Assembly: GCA_012031965.1 (NCBI GenBank)
Contig: JAAUSC010000062.1
Span: 1-32,938 of the forward strand
Length of the DNA: 32,938 nucleotides
Source of the DNA: Scytonema sp. RU_4_4
GTDB taxonomy: Bacteria > Cyanobacteriota > Cyanobacteriia > Cyanobacteriales > Nostocaceae
Direction: 5' to 3'
Shown piece after piece: positions 1-8,586 of this stretch. The stretch's first letter is position 1. The number at the start of each line of letters is the position of its first letter. A program made the position numbers and the translations under genes. The notes under the pieces are model-generated. The model saw only the letters and a list, made by a program, of their open reading frames with translations, made no database searches and was not told where the DNA came from.

Positions 1-593
1 AACAAAGAAGTCTCCAATGTGGCAAAGAACATATGGAGCACACTGTTCTTCATGAACGGGTTGGCGATCGCCGCAAAATAATCATGAACAATAAACTTGC
101 CATTGACAAGTTCCCCACCTGCTGGGGTTTGCATCCAAGAATTTGCAGTTAAAATCCACAGAGTTGATAGGTTTGCGCCAATGGCAACAAAGATGGTGGA
201 AATAAAGTGAATGATGGGATTGACACGCTCCCAACCAAATAGCATGATACCTAGAAAAGCGGCTTCTAGCATAAATGCCCAAGAAGCTTCAAACCCGATG
301 ACACTGCCAAAAAAGTTACCGACAGCTTCCGAAAAGCGTGACCAATTGGTGCCAAACTGAAACTCCATTGGGATACCAGTTGCGACACCAATACCAAAAT
401 TTAGGACGTAGAATTTAGCCCAAAAGCGGGCATGGTAGTAGTAGTCAGGATTACGAGTCTTCAGCCACACTCCCTCAACAATAACCAGGTAAATTCCCAT
501 ACCTGTCGTTAAGACAGGCCAGAGCATATGGAATAATGCAGTTAGGGCAAACTGCATCCGTGATAACACAACTGAATCTGACAAAAATTCCAC
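1..593 (-). CDS. cydA: Cytochrome bd-type quinol oxidase subunit I, 5' part only
   Basis: This is the first 197 codons of CydA; the gene runs off the left edge of the window. The protein is the haem-bearing subunit of the membrane bd-type terminal oxidase, which oxidises quinol and reduces oxygen. The start is a GTG at 591-593, with an AAGGGG ribosome site about 7 bases upstream, and the product begins MEFLSDSVVLSRMQFALT. His22 in the LFHMLWP segment fits the conserved N-terminal haem-ligand histidine of the family. The EASWAFMLEAAF segment carries the two conserved acidic residues of the third helix. Several hydrophobic helices are present. Subunit II (cydB) would be expected beyond the left edge. 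Identity is based on these family motifs; the C-terminal two thirds cannot be judged. Confidence 0.9.
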   Translation of the reverse strand, partial: MEFLSDSVVLSRMQFALTALFHMLWPVLTTGMGIYLVIVEGVWLKTRNPDYYYHARFWAKFYVLNFGIGVATGIPMEFQFGTNWSRFSEAVGNFFGSVIGFEASWAFMLEAAFLGIMLFGWERVNPIIHFISTIFVAIGANLSTLWILTANSWMQTPAGGELVNGKFIVHDYFAAIANPFMKNSVLHMFFATLETSL

Positions 594-752
594 AAGGCAC
601 CCCTTATAATCAGCTAAAATCTACGGGTAGATTCCCTTGTATGGTATTGCAACAATCCTTTACACTGCGTTTTTTGAGAAAGTTTTAATGTTTGACAAGG
701 CGTAGTAGATTTCTGCATCAGTTTGATATTTTCGATAAGGCTGGCGATTACC

Positions 753-3700
753 TTACTTGCCGGGATTTGCGGCGGTTGGTGGTACATTGTCACAGAGATG
801 GCGATCTGCGCTCCGCGCAGCAGCGAAGCTATCGCTTTCACTGACATTGGGGTTATTTTGCAAATAATCACGCAGGCGATCGCAACCTTTGGCAAGCAGT
901 TCATCTAATTTACCGATTTCCCACAACTTAGCAGTGCCGTCTTCGCCAATGGTAGCTAGCATACTACTGTCGGGACTCAAAATGACGTTTTTGATTTTGC
1001 GGTCAGGGTCTTTAAATTCTCCCATCTTGGTTCCATCCAAATACCATAAGCTGACAGTACCGTCTTCTTTGACAAAGGCGGCTAAGCTACCATCATTGTT
1101 AGAACTGATACCGGAAAATTCACCTGCTCCAAGATTTTCGGTAATAGTCTGTAGTTGTTTTCCCGATTTTACATCCAACAATACGATACTTTTGTAGGCT
1201 CTACTTAGTTGCTGTACGCCAGCTAACAGGATTTGGTCGTCTGATTTCCAAATCACATTGGTAATGAAAATAGTTTCTTCATAAGGAAACGACTTACCAT
1301 TTGGCTTGCCTGATGATACATCCAACAAAAAAATTGTTTTGTTGTTATTGTCATTTCCAGTAACTGCTATTTGCTTACTATTAGGACTAAAATTTAGGTT
1401 ACTGTCAGAGTCATATTTTCCAGTAAATTCTCTATATTTCTGACTCGACAAATCCAATATGCCTACAGTTCCTTCGTTGTTTAGGGTTGCTAATTGTTTC
1501 CCATCAGGGCTAAAACGCAGGCTATTGAAGACAGGAAACTGACTGTTAAATTGCTTCACTGACTTGCCGGATAAATCTAACAAGCGGATAGTTCCATCTA
1601 CTGCTTGAGTTGCTATCAGCTTACCATCTTGGCTAAACGTGAGACTGTTAACTTTGTTTGGTAGTTCTTGCAGTTGATTTAGCTGTTGTTGTTCTAAAGT
1701 CCAAAGACGGAGAGTACCATCAGCACTGGCAGTAGCAAGGACTTTACCATCCGAGCGAAAATTAAAACTAGCTATTTGACCTCTATGTCCTTTGAGTTCA
1801 ATTGTGTTGGCATCTGAGTCCCACAAGCGGATTGTACCGTCATTGAATCCTGTAGCAGCATGCTGGTTACCATCTCGGCTAAAATTAATATCGATGTTTT
1901 GACCAGGCAATTCTGTCAAGATGTTTTGCTGCCAATACCACAAAGAACTTTCAGCACCTGGACCAGTTCTACCGCCTCCGTAGATAATTGCTATTTTATC
2001 CCCATTGGAACTCAGGATGACATTATCAACCCCGCCTGGAAATGGACCATCGGTTTTACCTAACTCTTGAAAAGAGGAGTTAAACACGCCAACGGTTTTA
2101 TCATCTGGAGTCTTTGTCACTAATAATAACTGACCATTGCTGTCGAAACCAGCAGTGATAATTTTGTTTTGAGGGACTTGGAATTCCTGGTATTGGTTGC
2201 TAGAAAAACTCCACAAACGGGCAATACCATCATCTGCTACGCTAACAAGTTGAGTACCATCTTGGTTAAAAATGAGGCTTGTAATCGCACATGAATCGGA
2301 ACTCGGGATGTCGTTTGTATCTTGGCATTGATGTCTTTGTAAGACTGTTGCCTGCTGTTGATTTTGCCAATTCCACAACAGAAGACTACCCTTGTTTGTC
2401 CCAATAGCAAGTTGACTACCATCCGGACTAAAAATGACTTGTGTAACTGAGTATTGATTTCCTGGTAACTCGGCTAACTTTTTGGCTTGTTTGTCCCATA
2501 CTCGGACAGTGCCATCATTTTCAGTACTAACTATCAGTAGCTTACCATTATCGTTCCAAAAAATACTTTGAACCCCACTGGGAAATCCTTCTTGCCTGTC
2601 ATATTCTCTAACTGTATAAACTGCCTTTCGCAAGGTTCTGATGACTTGAATTTGTTCCTCTTCTTTTGGTGGAGGTACTTTCAACAGCCACCGATTCTTA
2701 AGGGATTCTCCAGCCGATAAACTATTGCTCAAAGCATCTAAAATCAGTTGATTTGAACGCAAGTTGCCATCTGCAGATTCGGTATTAGCCAGCATTGCGT
2801 TTATGGTTGATAGCCTAAGATTGTTTAATGCCCAAAGAGTTAACCCCAACAAACCCAGTATGACTACTGTCACAATCACCCTGAATCTATAAGTATTTTT
2901 ACTTCTTTGTAGGACGCTTCGCCGAACAAAGGTATCCTCAATCCAGTTCAGCCAGCTATTCTTAGAATCAAGAACTTGATTTAATTGCTCAATCCGAGGG
3001 TCATCATCCCATAAGTAAGCTATTGATTTTATATTTGAAGCCGTAGAAATATTTATTTGTTCTCGTTTTTTGCGCTGCAAATTGCGTCGCCAATTTTGTA
3101 TTTTTCCAATTGCAAAATATTCTACTTGTCCCCATGTCTCCACTAAAGAATGAGGTTGCTTTTCCTGAGCTTTTATATTGTTCCACTCTTGTGCCGCAGG
3201 TGTTAGCCGCCGTTGTAAAATTAGATTTTCCTCATCTTCTTTTTTCCACTTCAGCATCTTATCCCAACCCTGTACCAAAGCATCATGGGCTGGTTCCACA
3301 TAAGGTTCACCTTGGGAATTAGAACCTTCAACAATTAAACGAGCTTCAGAAAAACGTTTGATGACTGTTTGTACGCGATCGCTTTCTTGTTGATCGGGAT
3401 ATACCAGTTCCGATTTCGGCACTTGTCGCCGTGCTAACTCCCCACCTTGCAATGAAATCATTCGCAGCATCACCCGACGTACTGTATCTTTATAAGCAAC
3501 ATCTTCTGCAACTAACCGCTCGTATTCTTGGTTAGCACGCTTGGTCAAAGAACCAACAACTCTTCCCAATTCTTCATAATCTTTCTTTGTGAGAGCGCGG
3601 TTGTTTCTTTGTCGGTCTTCTATATACTTTAAATACAACTCACTGAGAGTGAAAGAAAGCAAAGGTAAAGCACCCGGCATTTGTACGACTTCGTTAATTA

Positions 3701-5303
3701 GTTCGTCTACCAAGCTGGGAGGCTCGAAGTACACAACTTTCTCTGATGCGGGTTTCTCAATCGCCTCCCGCAATTCATCTTGAGTCATTGGTGGCACAAC
3801 AAACCGAGCATCATTCCAAAAGTCTTTGAGTACAGAATTTTGAAACTGCGCTTCAAAGTCGAGTCGCAGGGTAATAACTACATCGATATGTTTGGAAAAT
3901 TTGGCAATTGCATTTTTAATTAATTTCTGAAACTGTTCTCGTTCCTCGTCACTCTTACACAAAGTTATCAATTCTTCAAACTGGTCAATTGGCAGTAATA
4001 GTTGAGTTTTGGGATAAGCTTTACACCTATTTTCAATAATACTTGCTAAAGCATATTCATCTTTTGCCAGTTCTTCAGCAGTGATTGCAGTTGCAATTGG
4101 TGAACACACTTGTGCTAGTGCTTGCAAGGGACTTTCTCCTGGTCGCATTGGTTGTAAAATCTGAAACTGATGCTCCTGGGAATGACGCAAGTCCGGTAAC
4201 AAACCAGCTTTCATTAAACTAGATTTTCCTGTTCCAGAAGCACCCAATACCACTGTCAAAGCTTGTTGTTCAGAAACAACATGCTGATAAAGCTGTTTGA
4301 TGAGATTTTCTCTGCCAAAAAACAAGTTGCTATCTTTTTCGTCGTAAGATTGCAATCCTCGGTAGGGATTATTTTCTGGAATGAGTGGAGGAGCATCTTC
4401 TAATTTGTCTCGATCAAACTCAGGTAATAAGAAGATGAATTCCCCTTTATCATGTTTTCTGAGCGGACACAAACCTGGAGTTTGTCGCTTATAGTGATTT
4501 TCTGTGAGAATTTCCACGCGATCGCGCAGATATGAGTAAAGCTCGGTTGCGGTGATGATACCATCTTTATTCAAGTCCGCACCTTCATCAGCTCCCCCGC
4601 GTAAGGCATCAAAAAGAGCTTTGGCAAAGGGAGAGTGAATTTCGTTCCCGTCGATGACTTTCCCTCGTTGTCCTAAAGCATCCAAAGCTTTCTGGTCGTC
4701 AGCCGCCGAAGTAATGACTTGCCAAGCTGCATCAGTAATGAAGCGGTCGTAGCGTTCTTTATAGACTGTGACTTTGGGCACAATGTCTCGCTTGAGGCTT
4801 GCCCAACGGAAAGCTCCTGCAAAGCAGCAATCTAGAATTGCTAACATATGCCGACACGGAAGTGCGTTCAAAGCATCATGTAACTCTTGCATCGGCAAGT
4901 AGGTGCTTTTATCATCAGTGGCATCTTGAGGGATGAGGTAACCTACTGGTCCATCTTCATTATCCATAGCATTGTCAGCTATTCCATGTCCAGCAAAGTA
5001 AAAGAGAAGGCGATCATCGTTGTTCACCGTCACTGTTTCTTTGTCCAGAAATATTTGTCCTTTTTTAAAGTCTTCAATTAATTGCTTAAGCTTTTTGAGG
5101 GTAACGCGTTGATTCAATAGCAACTGGACTTCATACTTATTTTGCGCTTGATATTGCGGTTTGAGCTTTTGATGTTGCTCTTGAATAATTTGAGCGAGTT
5201 TGAGAGCATCTGGAACTGCTGTTTCTAGCGCTGGAATGCCATTTTCATAATTATTAATACCGAGAATAATAGCGAAACTACGGTTAAAATTATGTTTGGA
5301 CAT
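753..5303 (-). CDS. Caspase-like / STAND NTPase / WD40 repeat protein
   Basis: This is a 1516-residue multidomain protein. Residues 5-290 form a C14 caspase-like domain with the dyad His106 (YFAGHG) and Cys160 (LDCCFAG). Inside its C-terminal part, residues 243-254 (DLNKDGIITATE) are a textbook EF-hand loop. Residues 310-690 form a STAND-type NTPase: NPYRGLQSY entry motif, Walker A GASGTGKSS at 354-362, Walker B-like LLLPIDQFEE near 435-444, and EPAHDALVQGW at the end. A membrane segment lies at about 808-826. Roughly residues 900-1485 are WD40 repeats with many FSPDGxxLA and DGTxRLW units. This architecture is common in filamentous cyanobacteria and resembles regulated-death or signalling proteases. 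Substrate and trigger are unknown. Near the C-terminus, SESD and RHLCD are separated by nine extra residues that come from an inserted repeat (see findings). The start ATG follows an AT-rich leader without a clear ribosome site. Confidence 0.92.
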   Translation of the reverse strand: MSKHNFNRSFAIILGINNYENGIPALETAVPDALKLAQIIQEQHQKLKPQYQAQNKYEVQLLLNQRVTLKKLKQLIEDFKKGQIFLDKETVTVNNDDRLLFYFAGHGIADNAMDNEDGPVGYLIPQDATDDKSTYLPMQELHDALNALPCRHMLAILDCCFAGAFRWASLKRDIVPKVTVYKERYDRFITDAAWQVITSAADDQKALDALGQRGKVIDGNEIHSPFAKALFDALRGGADEGADLNKDGIITATELYSYLRDRVEILTENHYKRQTPGLCPLRKHDKGEFIFLLPEFDRDKLEDAPPLIPENNPYRGLQSYDEKDSNLFFGRENLIKQLYQHVVSEQQALTVVLGASGTGKSSLMKAGLLPDLRHSQEHQFQILQPMRPGESPLQALAQVCSPIATAITAEELAKDEYALASIIENRCKAYPKTQLLLPIDQFEELITLCKSDEEREQFQKLIKNAIAKFSKHIDVVITLRLDFEAQFQNSVLKDFWNDARFVVPPMTQDELREAIEKPASEKVVYFEPPSLVDELINEVVQMPGALPLLSFTLSELYLKYIEDRQRNNRALTKKDYEELGRVVGSLTKRANQEYERLVAEDVAYKDTVRRVMLRMISLQGGELARRQVPKSELVYPDQQESDRVQTVIKRFSEARLIVEGSNSQGEPYVEPAHDALVQGWDKMLKWKKEDEENLILQRRLTPAAQEWNNIKAQEKQPHSLVETWGQVEYFAIGKIQNWRRNLQRKKREQINISTASNIKSIAYLWDDDPRIEQLNQVLDSKNSWLNWIEDTFVRRSVLQRSKNTYRFRVIVTVVILGLLGLTLWALNNLRLSTINAMLANTESADGNLRSNQLILDALSNSLSAGESLKNRWLLKVPPPKEEEQIQVIRTLRKAVYTVREYDRQEGFPSGVQSIFWNDNGKLLIVSTENDGTVRVWDKQAKKLAELPGNQYSVTQVIFSPDGSQLAIGTNKGSLLLWNWQNQQQATVLQRHQCQDTNDIPSSDSCAITSLIFNQDGTQLVSVADDGIARLWSFSSNQYQEFQVPQNKIITAGFDSNGQLLLVTKTPDDKTVGVFNSSFQELGKTDGPFPGGVDNVILSSNGDKIAIIYGGGRTGPGAESSLWYWQQNILTELPGQNIDINFSRDGNQHAATGFNDGTIRLWDSDANTIELKGHRGQIASFNFRSDGKVLATASADGTLRLWTLEQQQLNQLQELPNKVNSLTFSQDGKLIATQAVDGTIRLLDLSGKSVKQFNSQFPVFNSLRFSPDGKQLATLNNEGTVGILDLSSQKYREFTGKYDSDSNLNFSPNSKQIAVTGNDNNNKTIFLLDVSSGKPNGKSFPYEETIFITNVIWKSDDQILLAGVQQLSRAYKSIVLLDVKSGKQLQTITENLGAGEFSGISSNNDGSLAAFVKEDGTVSLWYLDGTKMGEFKDPDRKIKNVILSPDSSMLATIGEDGTAKLWEIGKLDELLAKGCDRLRDYLQNNPNVSESDSFAAARSADRHLCDNVPPTAANPGK
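801..835. repeat. Small dispersed palindromic repeat inside a HIP1 site
   Basis: The sequence reads GCG-ATC, then 24 bases (807-830) containing the hairpin TGCGC-TCC-GCGCA, then ATC-GC. Removing the 24 bases and one copy of ATC restores the HIP1 octamer GCGATCGC. It looks like one of the very small mobile repeats described in Nostoc-type genomes, inserted with a 3-base duplication. It lies in frame within the WD40-caspase gene and adds nine codons. Confidence 0.7.
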
Positions 5304-5417
5304 AAATGTATTTCCAAAGCGTATAAATGCAAAGGTTAAACAAGAGAATGCCTACTTTAAACTAACTCACGCACGAAAATTCTTACTCTTTGTGCTTTAT
5401 TTTCAATAGTTGTAAGC

Positions 5418-5440
5418 TGGTAGGACTTATGCACTGTACA
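5418..5440. repeat. Dispersed repeat fragment of the TAGGACTTA-GCACTGTAC type
   Basis: The stretch GTAGGACTTATGCACTGTAC resembles a repeat often seen between genes in filamentous cyanobacteria. It lies in the 236-base gap between the divergent caspase gene and the unknown gene at 5540. The gap must also hold the promoters for both. The family assignment is from memory, not from a comparison. Confidence 0.35.
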
Positions 5441-5539
5441 ATCGGATAGAATCTAAGTCGCTGATGGGTGACGCCCACCATACAGCAACTAACCTACTCA
5501 AGGTAAACTCAACTGCGGATACTACTTTGGAGTTTGCGT

Positions 5540-6319
5540 ATGTTTACTCTCAATGCTCCTCAAGTTCAAGTCATCGTTGGAGAAAATGCGGTTCATATTT
5601 CTCAATTGCCAAAGGTATGGCAAGATATTGCTGTAGGAAAGGCTAGTGTTGGACTGGCAAATCCACAGAGTTATGTTGAGATGGCGCAGTTGTTTCAATA
5701 CAAATTGGAACAGGGAGATCTTGACTTATTCAACGAACGCTCGGAACTAGCTCACCTCAAACCATCATTTAATGAGTTGTTCGGATTGTTGGCGCGGGAG
5801 ACACTTGAGTTCTACGGGCAAGATTTTCAGGTTGAGAGATATCCAGATTTTGAAGCGATTCTACGTGAATTTGAGTCAAAGGGAGCAGAATTTTCTAACG
5901 AAGTCAAGGTCGTTCGTATTTGTCTAGAACTGTTTAATGAGTTCGATTATGAACTTCCCGCAAGCTTTTACCAAGTACATCTTGCTCCGATTTACCGAGA
6001 TAGCGTTTTTGAAGAACGAGCTTTACGGTTTGACCCGCGTGATAAAGAACACAAACGCCCTTGGGATGCAGTCCTTCATGCAGGAAAAGTGTTCGCTGTG
6101 CAGATGAAGATACAAAGTATTGCTTCCAAATATGGTTTGACATACCAGCACGGTTGCGGTTGTGAATCCCACTTATCTTCTATTGGTGTATCACAGGGAG
6201 CGTTTGATTATGAATTCAATACTCAAAAGCGTCAGCGATGGATTCGCAGTTTTATTTGGACAGCATGGTATGAGTATGCGTTTTTCCCCATTGTGCCGAA
6301 TACGAGATACTTGGTGTGA
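5540..6319 (+). CDS. Unrecognised 259-residue protein
   Basis: I do not recognise this protein. The ATG at 5540 is preferred over an in-frame TTG at 5534 because GGAG at 5529-5532 sits seven bases before the ATG. The product begins MFTLNAPQVQVIVGENAVHI and has mixed charged and aromatic content throughout, with no signal peptide or clear membrane segment. Notable features are an acidic helical middle part and a C-terminal HGCGCE cluster at about residues 203-208, which could bind metal. A tryptophan- and tyrosine-rich tail (RSFIWTAWYEYAFF) follows. It is transcribed away from the caspase gene. Coding is credible because the ATG has a good ribosome site, the reading frame is long, and composition matches neighbouring genes. 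No function can be assigned. Confidence 0.75.
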   Translation: MFTLNAPQVQVIVGENAVHISQLPKVWQDIAVGKASVGLANPQSYVEMAQLFQYKLEQGDLDLFNERSELAHLKPSFNELFGLLARETLEFYGQDFQVERYPDFEAILREFESKGAEFSNEVKVVRICLELFNEFDYELPASFYQVHLAPIYRDSVFEERALRFDPRDKEHKRPWDAVLHAGKVFAVQMKIQSIASKYGLTYQHGCGCESHLSSIGVSQGAFDYEFNTQKRQRWIRSFIWTAWYEYAFFPIVPNTRYLV

Positions 6320-6350
6320 GATGCAGTTGGAGTTGAAGATATCTGTTTAG

Positions 6351-6446
6351 TTGACATCTTCCCCACCCTAACCTCTCATGAGTCGGCTTGAGGATGAGGA
6401 TAGGAACTGAAACTAAATTGTTGGACATACCTTGACATCTTTTTCC
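6351..6446. repeat. Direct repeat TTGACATCTT…CCCCAC
   Basis: TTGACATCTT occurs at 6351-6360 and again at 6432-6441, each followed by a CCCCAC stretch. The gap is between two gene 3' ends (the unknown gene and the small membrane gene), so a recombination scar or a relic of an insertion-sequence end is possible. No transposase sequence is present. Confidence 0.4.
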
Positions 6447-6453
6447 CCACTCC

Positions 6454-6708
6454 CTATTTCCGAGTTGGTCGTGTCACTAAACCCCCAACAAACGCACCCA
6501 AGACAGTTCCTGTCCACAGTCCTGTTGTGCTACCTTGCCAAACTGCTGATGGTGTTACCAAAGCGTTACACATCTGTTTCAAGCCCCAAGTTTGGTTTTG
6601 ACACTTCTGAGTGTGGAAACTTAAGGTGATTTGTCCTCCGATATAACCTCCAGAAAATCCTGACAGGAGGGCTAAAAAGGTGCAAATGAGAGTTCGATTT
6701 TTAGTCAT
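6454..6708 (-). CDS. Small two-helix membrane protein at the end of the amino-acid ABC operon
   Basis: This is an 84-residue predicted membrane protein. A first hydrophobic segment covers about residues 8-28 and includes a glycine-rich GFSGGYIGGQ stretch; a second covers about residues 58-80. The part between contains two cysteines. It starts nine bases after the stop codon of the ABC ATPase on the same strand, so it is likely the last gene of that operon. The start codon lies inside an ATGACTA heptamer repeat and has no convincing ribosome site, so it may be translated by coupling. It is not a known importer subunit, and I do not recognise a family. A small regulatory or accessory membrane peptide is possible. 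Confidence is moderate because the ORF is short. Confidence 0.55.
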   Translation of the reverse strand: MTKNRTLICTFLALLSGFSGGYIGGQITLSFHTQKCQNQTWGLKQMCNALVTPSAVWQGSTTGLWTGTVLGAFVGGLVTRPTRK

Positions 6709-6717
6709 TAGTCATTA

Positions 6718-7458
6718 TTAAAGAATCTGAGATAAGAATTTACGAGTGCGATCGTGCTTTGGATTTTGAAAGAAAGCAGTTGGTGTGGCTTCCTCTACAA
6801 TCGTACCGCTATCCATTAAAATCACGCGGTCAGCAGCTTCGCGAGCAAATCCAACTTCATGGGTGACGACAACCATTGTCATACCATCAGCAGCGAGGGT
6901 TTTGATAACATCCAAAACCTCTCGCACCATCTCTGGATCTAAAGCCGAAGTGGGTTCATCAAAAAGCATAACTTTAGGCTGCATAGCTAGTGCTCTTGCA
7001 ATAGCCACTCGTTGCTGCTGTCCACCTGACAACTGTCCTGGATATTTCTGTGCTTGTTCCAAAATTCCGACTCGTTCTAGCAACTGCATCGCTGTTTCTT
7101 CTGCTTTGACTTTCGTCCACTTGCGTACCCAAGTTGGTGCCAAAGTGATATTTTGCAATACACTCAAGTGAGGAAACAAGTTGAACTGTTGAAACACCAT
7201 CCCGACTTCTCGCCGAATTGCCTCAATATTTCGCAGGTCATTTGTGAGGTCAATACCATCAATTTCAATTTGTCCCTTTTGATATTCTTCTAAAGCATTA
7301 AAGGTGCGAATAAAAGTCGATTTTCCTGAACCCGAAGGTCCCATCAGTACCACGACTTCTCCTCGATTTACTGTCAAGCTAACGCCTTGGAGAACGTGAA
7401 ATTTTCCATACCACTTGTGGATATCTTGGGCAATAATAATAGGCTTTTGTAAATTCAT
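6718..7458 (-). CDS. aapP: Polar amino-acid ABC transporter ATP-binding protein
   Basis: This is the 246-residue cytoplasmic ATPase that powers an amino-acid importer. All motifs are intact: Walker [10 protein letters not shown] at 40-48, Q-loop Gln in VFQQFNLF near 90, signature LSGGQQQR at 143-150, Walker B VMLFDEPT at 163-170, D-loop SALD, and H-loop His200 in VVTHE. It belongs to the GlnQ/AapP/BztD group (polar amino-acid uptake). It is the fourth gene of the leftward operon, 83 bases after the second permease; that spacer is full of short tandem repeats. In Anabaena, the comparable NatFGH importer shares an ATPase (BgtA) encoded elsewhere. Here the ATPase is linked to its permeases, as in the AapJQMP operons of proteobacteria. 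Confidence 0.93.
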   Translation of the reverse strand: MNLQKPIIIAQDIHKWYGKFHVLQGVSLTVNRGEVVVLMGPSGSGKSTFIRTFNALEEYQKGQIEIDGIDLTNDLRNIEAIRREVGMVFQQFNLFPHLSVLQNITLAPTWVRKWTKVKAEETAMQLLERVGILEQAQKYPGQLSGGQQQRVAIARALAMQPKVMLFDEPTSALDPEMVREVLDVIKTLAADGMTMVVVTHEVGFAREAADRVILMDSGTIVEEATPTAFFQNPKHDRTRKFLSQIL

Positions 7459-7495
7459 AATTGGTTAGTTATTAGTTATTTACCATTAGTCATTA

Positions 7496-7530
7496 TCCCC
7501 TAGTCCCCTAGTCCCCTAGTCCCCTTGTCC
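7496..7530. repeat. Tandem octamer TCCCCTAG, about four copies
   Basis: Three exact copies of TCCCCTAG (7496-7519) are followed by one variant copy, TCCCCTTG (7520-7527). The array lies in the 83-base spacer between aapM and aapP, next to degenerate TTAGTTA and ATTAGTC heptamers (7464-7494). Short tandem arrays of this kind are common between genes in filamentous cyanobacteria. This one lies inside an operon, so it is transcribed. Confidence 0.85.
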
Positions 7531-7541
7531 TCTTTTCTCCA

Positions 7542-8576
7542 TTACCGTTGACCGACACCTAATTCCTTTTCTAGGCGTCGAGAAGCCAGGGACATGGAAT
7601 AGCAAAAGATCCAATAAATAAATGCAATGAATAAATAGACTTCTGCATAACGAGCAAGAAATTGAGGCTGAGCCAGGATAGCACGAGAAATTCCTGTTAA
7701 TTCCAATAATCCAACAATGGATAACAAGGAAGTATCTTTAAACAAACCGATAAATTGACCAACAAGGGCTGGGATAACAGCACGTAGTGCTTGGGGAAGA
7801 ACAATGAGTAGCATTGTTAAAGGAGCATTCAATCCCAGTACTTTAGCCGCTTCAATTTGTCCGCGTGGAACTGATTGAAGACCACCACGTACATTTTCTG
7901 CTAAATAAGCAGCACTAAATAAAATTAAACCAGCAATTCCTCTTAGAACTCTGTCTAAGCGATATTCTACTGGTAGGAACAAGGCTAACATCACTTGAGC
8001 GAAGAATAAAACTCCAATCAGTGGCAGTCCTCGGATAATTTCAATGTAGAGGATACTAAACCAACGCACAATAGGTAGCTGACTTTGACGACCTAAAGCC
8101 AATAAAACACCCAAAGGAAAAGAGAGAACAATACTAATGACCGCCATGACCAAAGTCAGTAGCAAACCATTCCATAAACCGCTTTCTACTGGTTGTAGTC
8201 CAAAGCCTCCCCCAATAAGCCATAGGATAATTGGAAAGGAAAGCGCCCACCCAAAGGGTAACCAACTGTTCATCTTATGGGGTAAGCGTTTCGTAAAAGT
8301 TCCCCATGACACGCCAGCCAGAGCGAGGATGATAAAGAGGGCTAGCCACAATCGCCAGTAAAGTTCTTGCGGAAAACGACCAACAAAAAATAAAGATAAG
8401 TTGGCTGTGACGACTTGCCATTTTGCTTGAGTCAATACCCAAGTCAGGATACCTTTGGTGCCAAAAAAGAGTAGCCAGAGACAGACAACAGTGAGAAGAC
8501 TGTTGTACCAGTTATTAAACAGATTTTTATGTAGCCATTGTATGATACTAGGCTTTTGACTTTTAAAAAGACTCAT
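7542..8576 (-). CDS. aapM: Polar amino-acid ABC transporter permease (AapM/BztC type)
   Basis: This is a 344-residue inner-membrane permease. It has a long N-terminal extension with two or three hydrophobic segments, then the core permease domain from about residue 130. The ATPase-coupling (EAA) loop is seen in the EAAKVLGLNAPLTMLLIVLP region at about 240-260. The N-terminal extension is usual for the AapM/BztC subunit and separates it from the shorter GlnP type. It forms the channel with the product of the adjacent gene aapQ, which ends ten bases upstream. The product resembles NatH of Anabaena. Specificity for acidic and neutral polar amino acids is inferred from family membership only. Confidence 0.9.
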   Translation of the reverse strand: MSLFKSQKPSIIQWLHKNLFNNWYNSLLTVVCLWLLFFGTKGILTWVLTQAKWQVVTANLSLFFVGRFPQELYWRLWLALFIILALAGVSWGTFTKRLPHKMNSWLPFGWALSFPIILWLIGGGFGLQPVESGLWNGLLLTLVMAVISIVLSFPLGVLLALGRQSQLPIVRWFSILYIEIIRGLPLIGVLFFAQVMLALFLPVEYRLDRVLRGIAGLILFSAAYLAENVRGGLQSVPRGQIEAAKVLGLNAPLTMLLIVLPQALRAVIPALVGQFIGLFKDTSLLSIVGLLELTGISRAILAQPQFLARYAEVYLFIAFIYWIFCYSMSLASRRLEKELGVGQR

Positions 8577-8586
8577 TTCAAAAAAC

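Noticed and set aside
614-904. 96-codon minus-strand open frame
   Set aside because: It overlaps the C-terminal coding end of the WD40-caspase gene in another frame and is low-complexity from the palindromic insert; no ribosome site.
6351-6446. Possible end of an IS200/IS605 element (TTGACATC…CCCC)
   Set aside because: The motif resembles such ends, but no transposase or tnpB fragment and no clear hairpin end are present; kept only as a direct repeat.
7496-7530. CRISPR-like array
   Set aside because: The repeat units are 8 bases with no spacers; this is a simple tandem array, and no cas gene is in the window.
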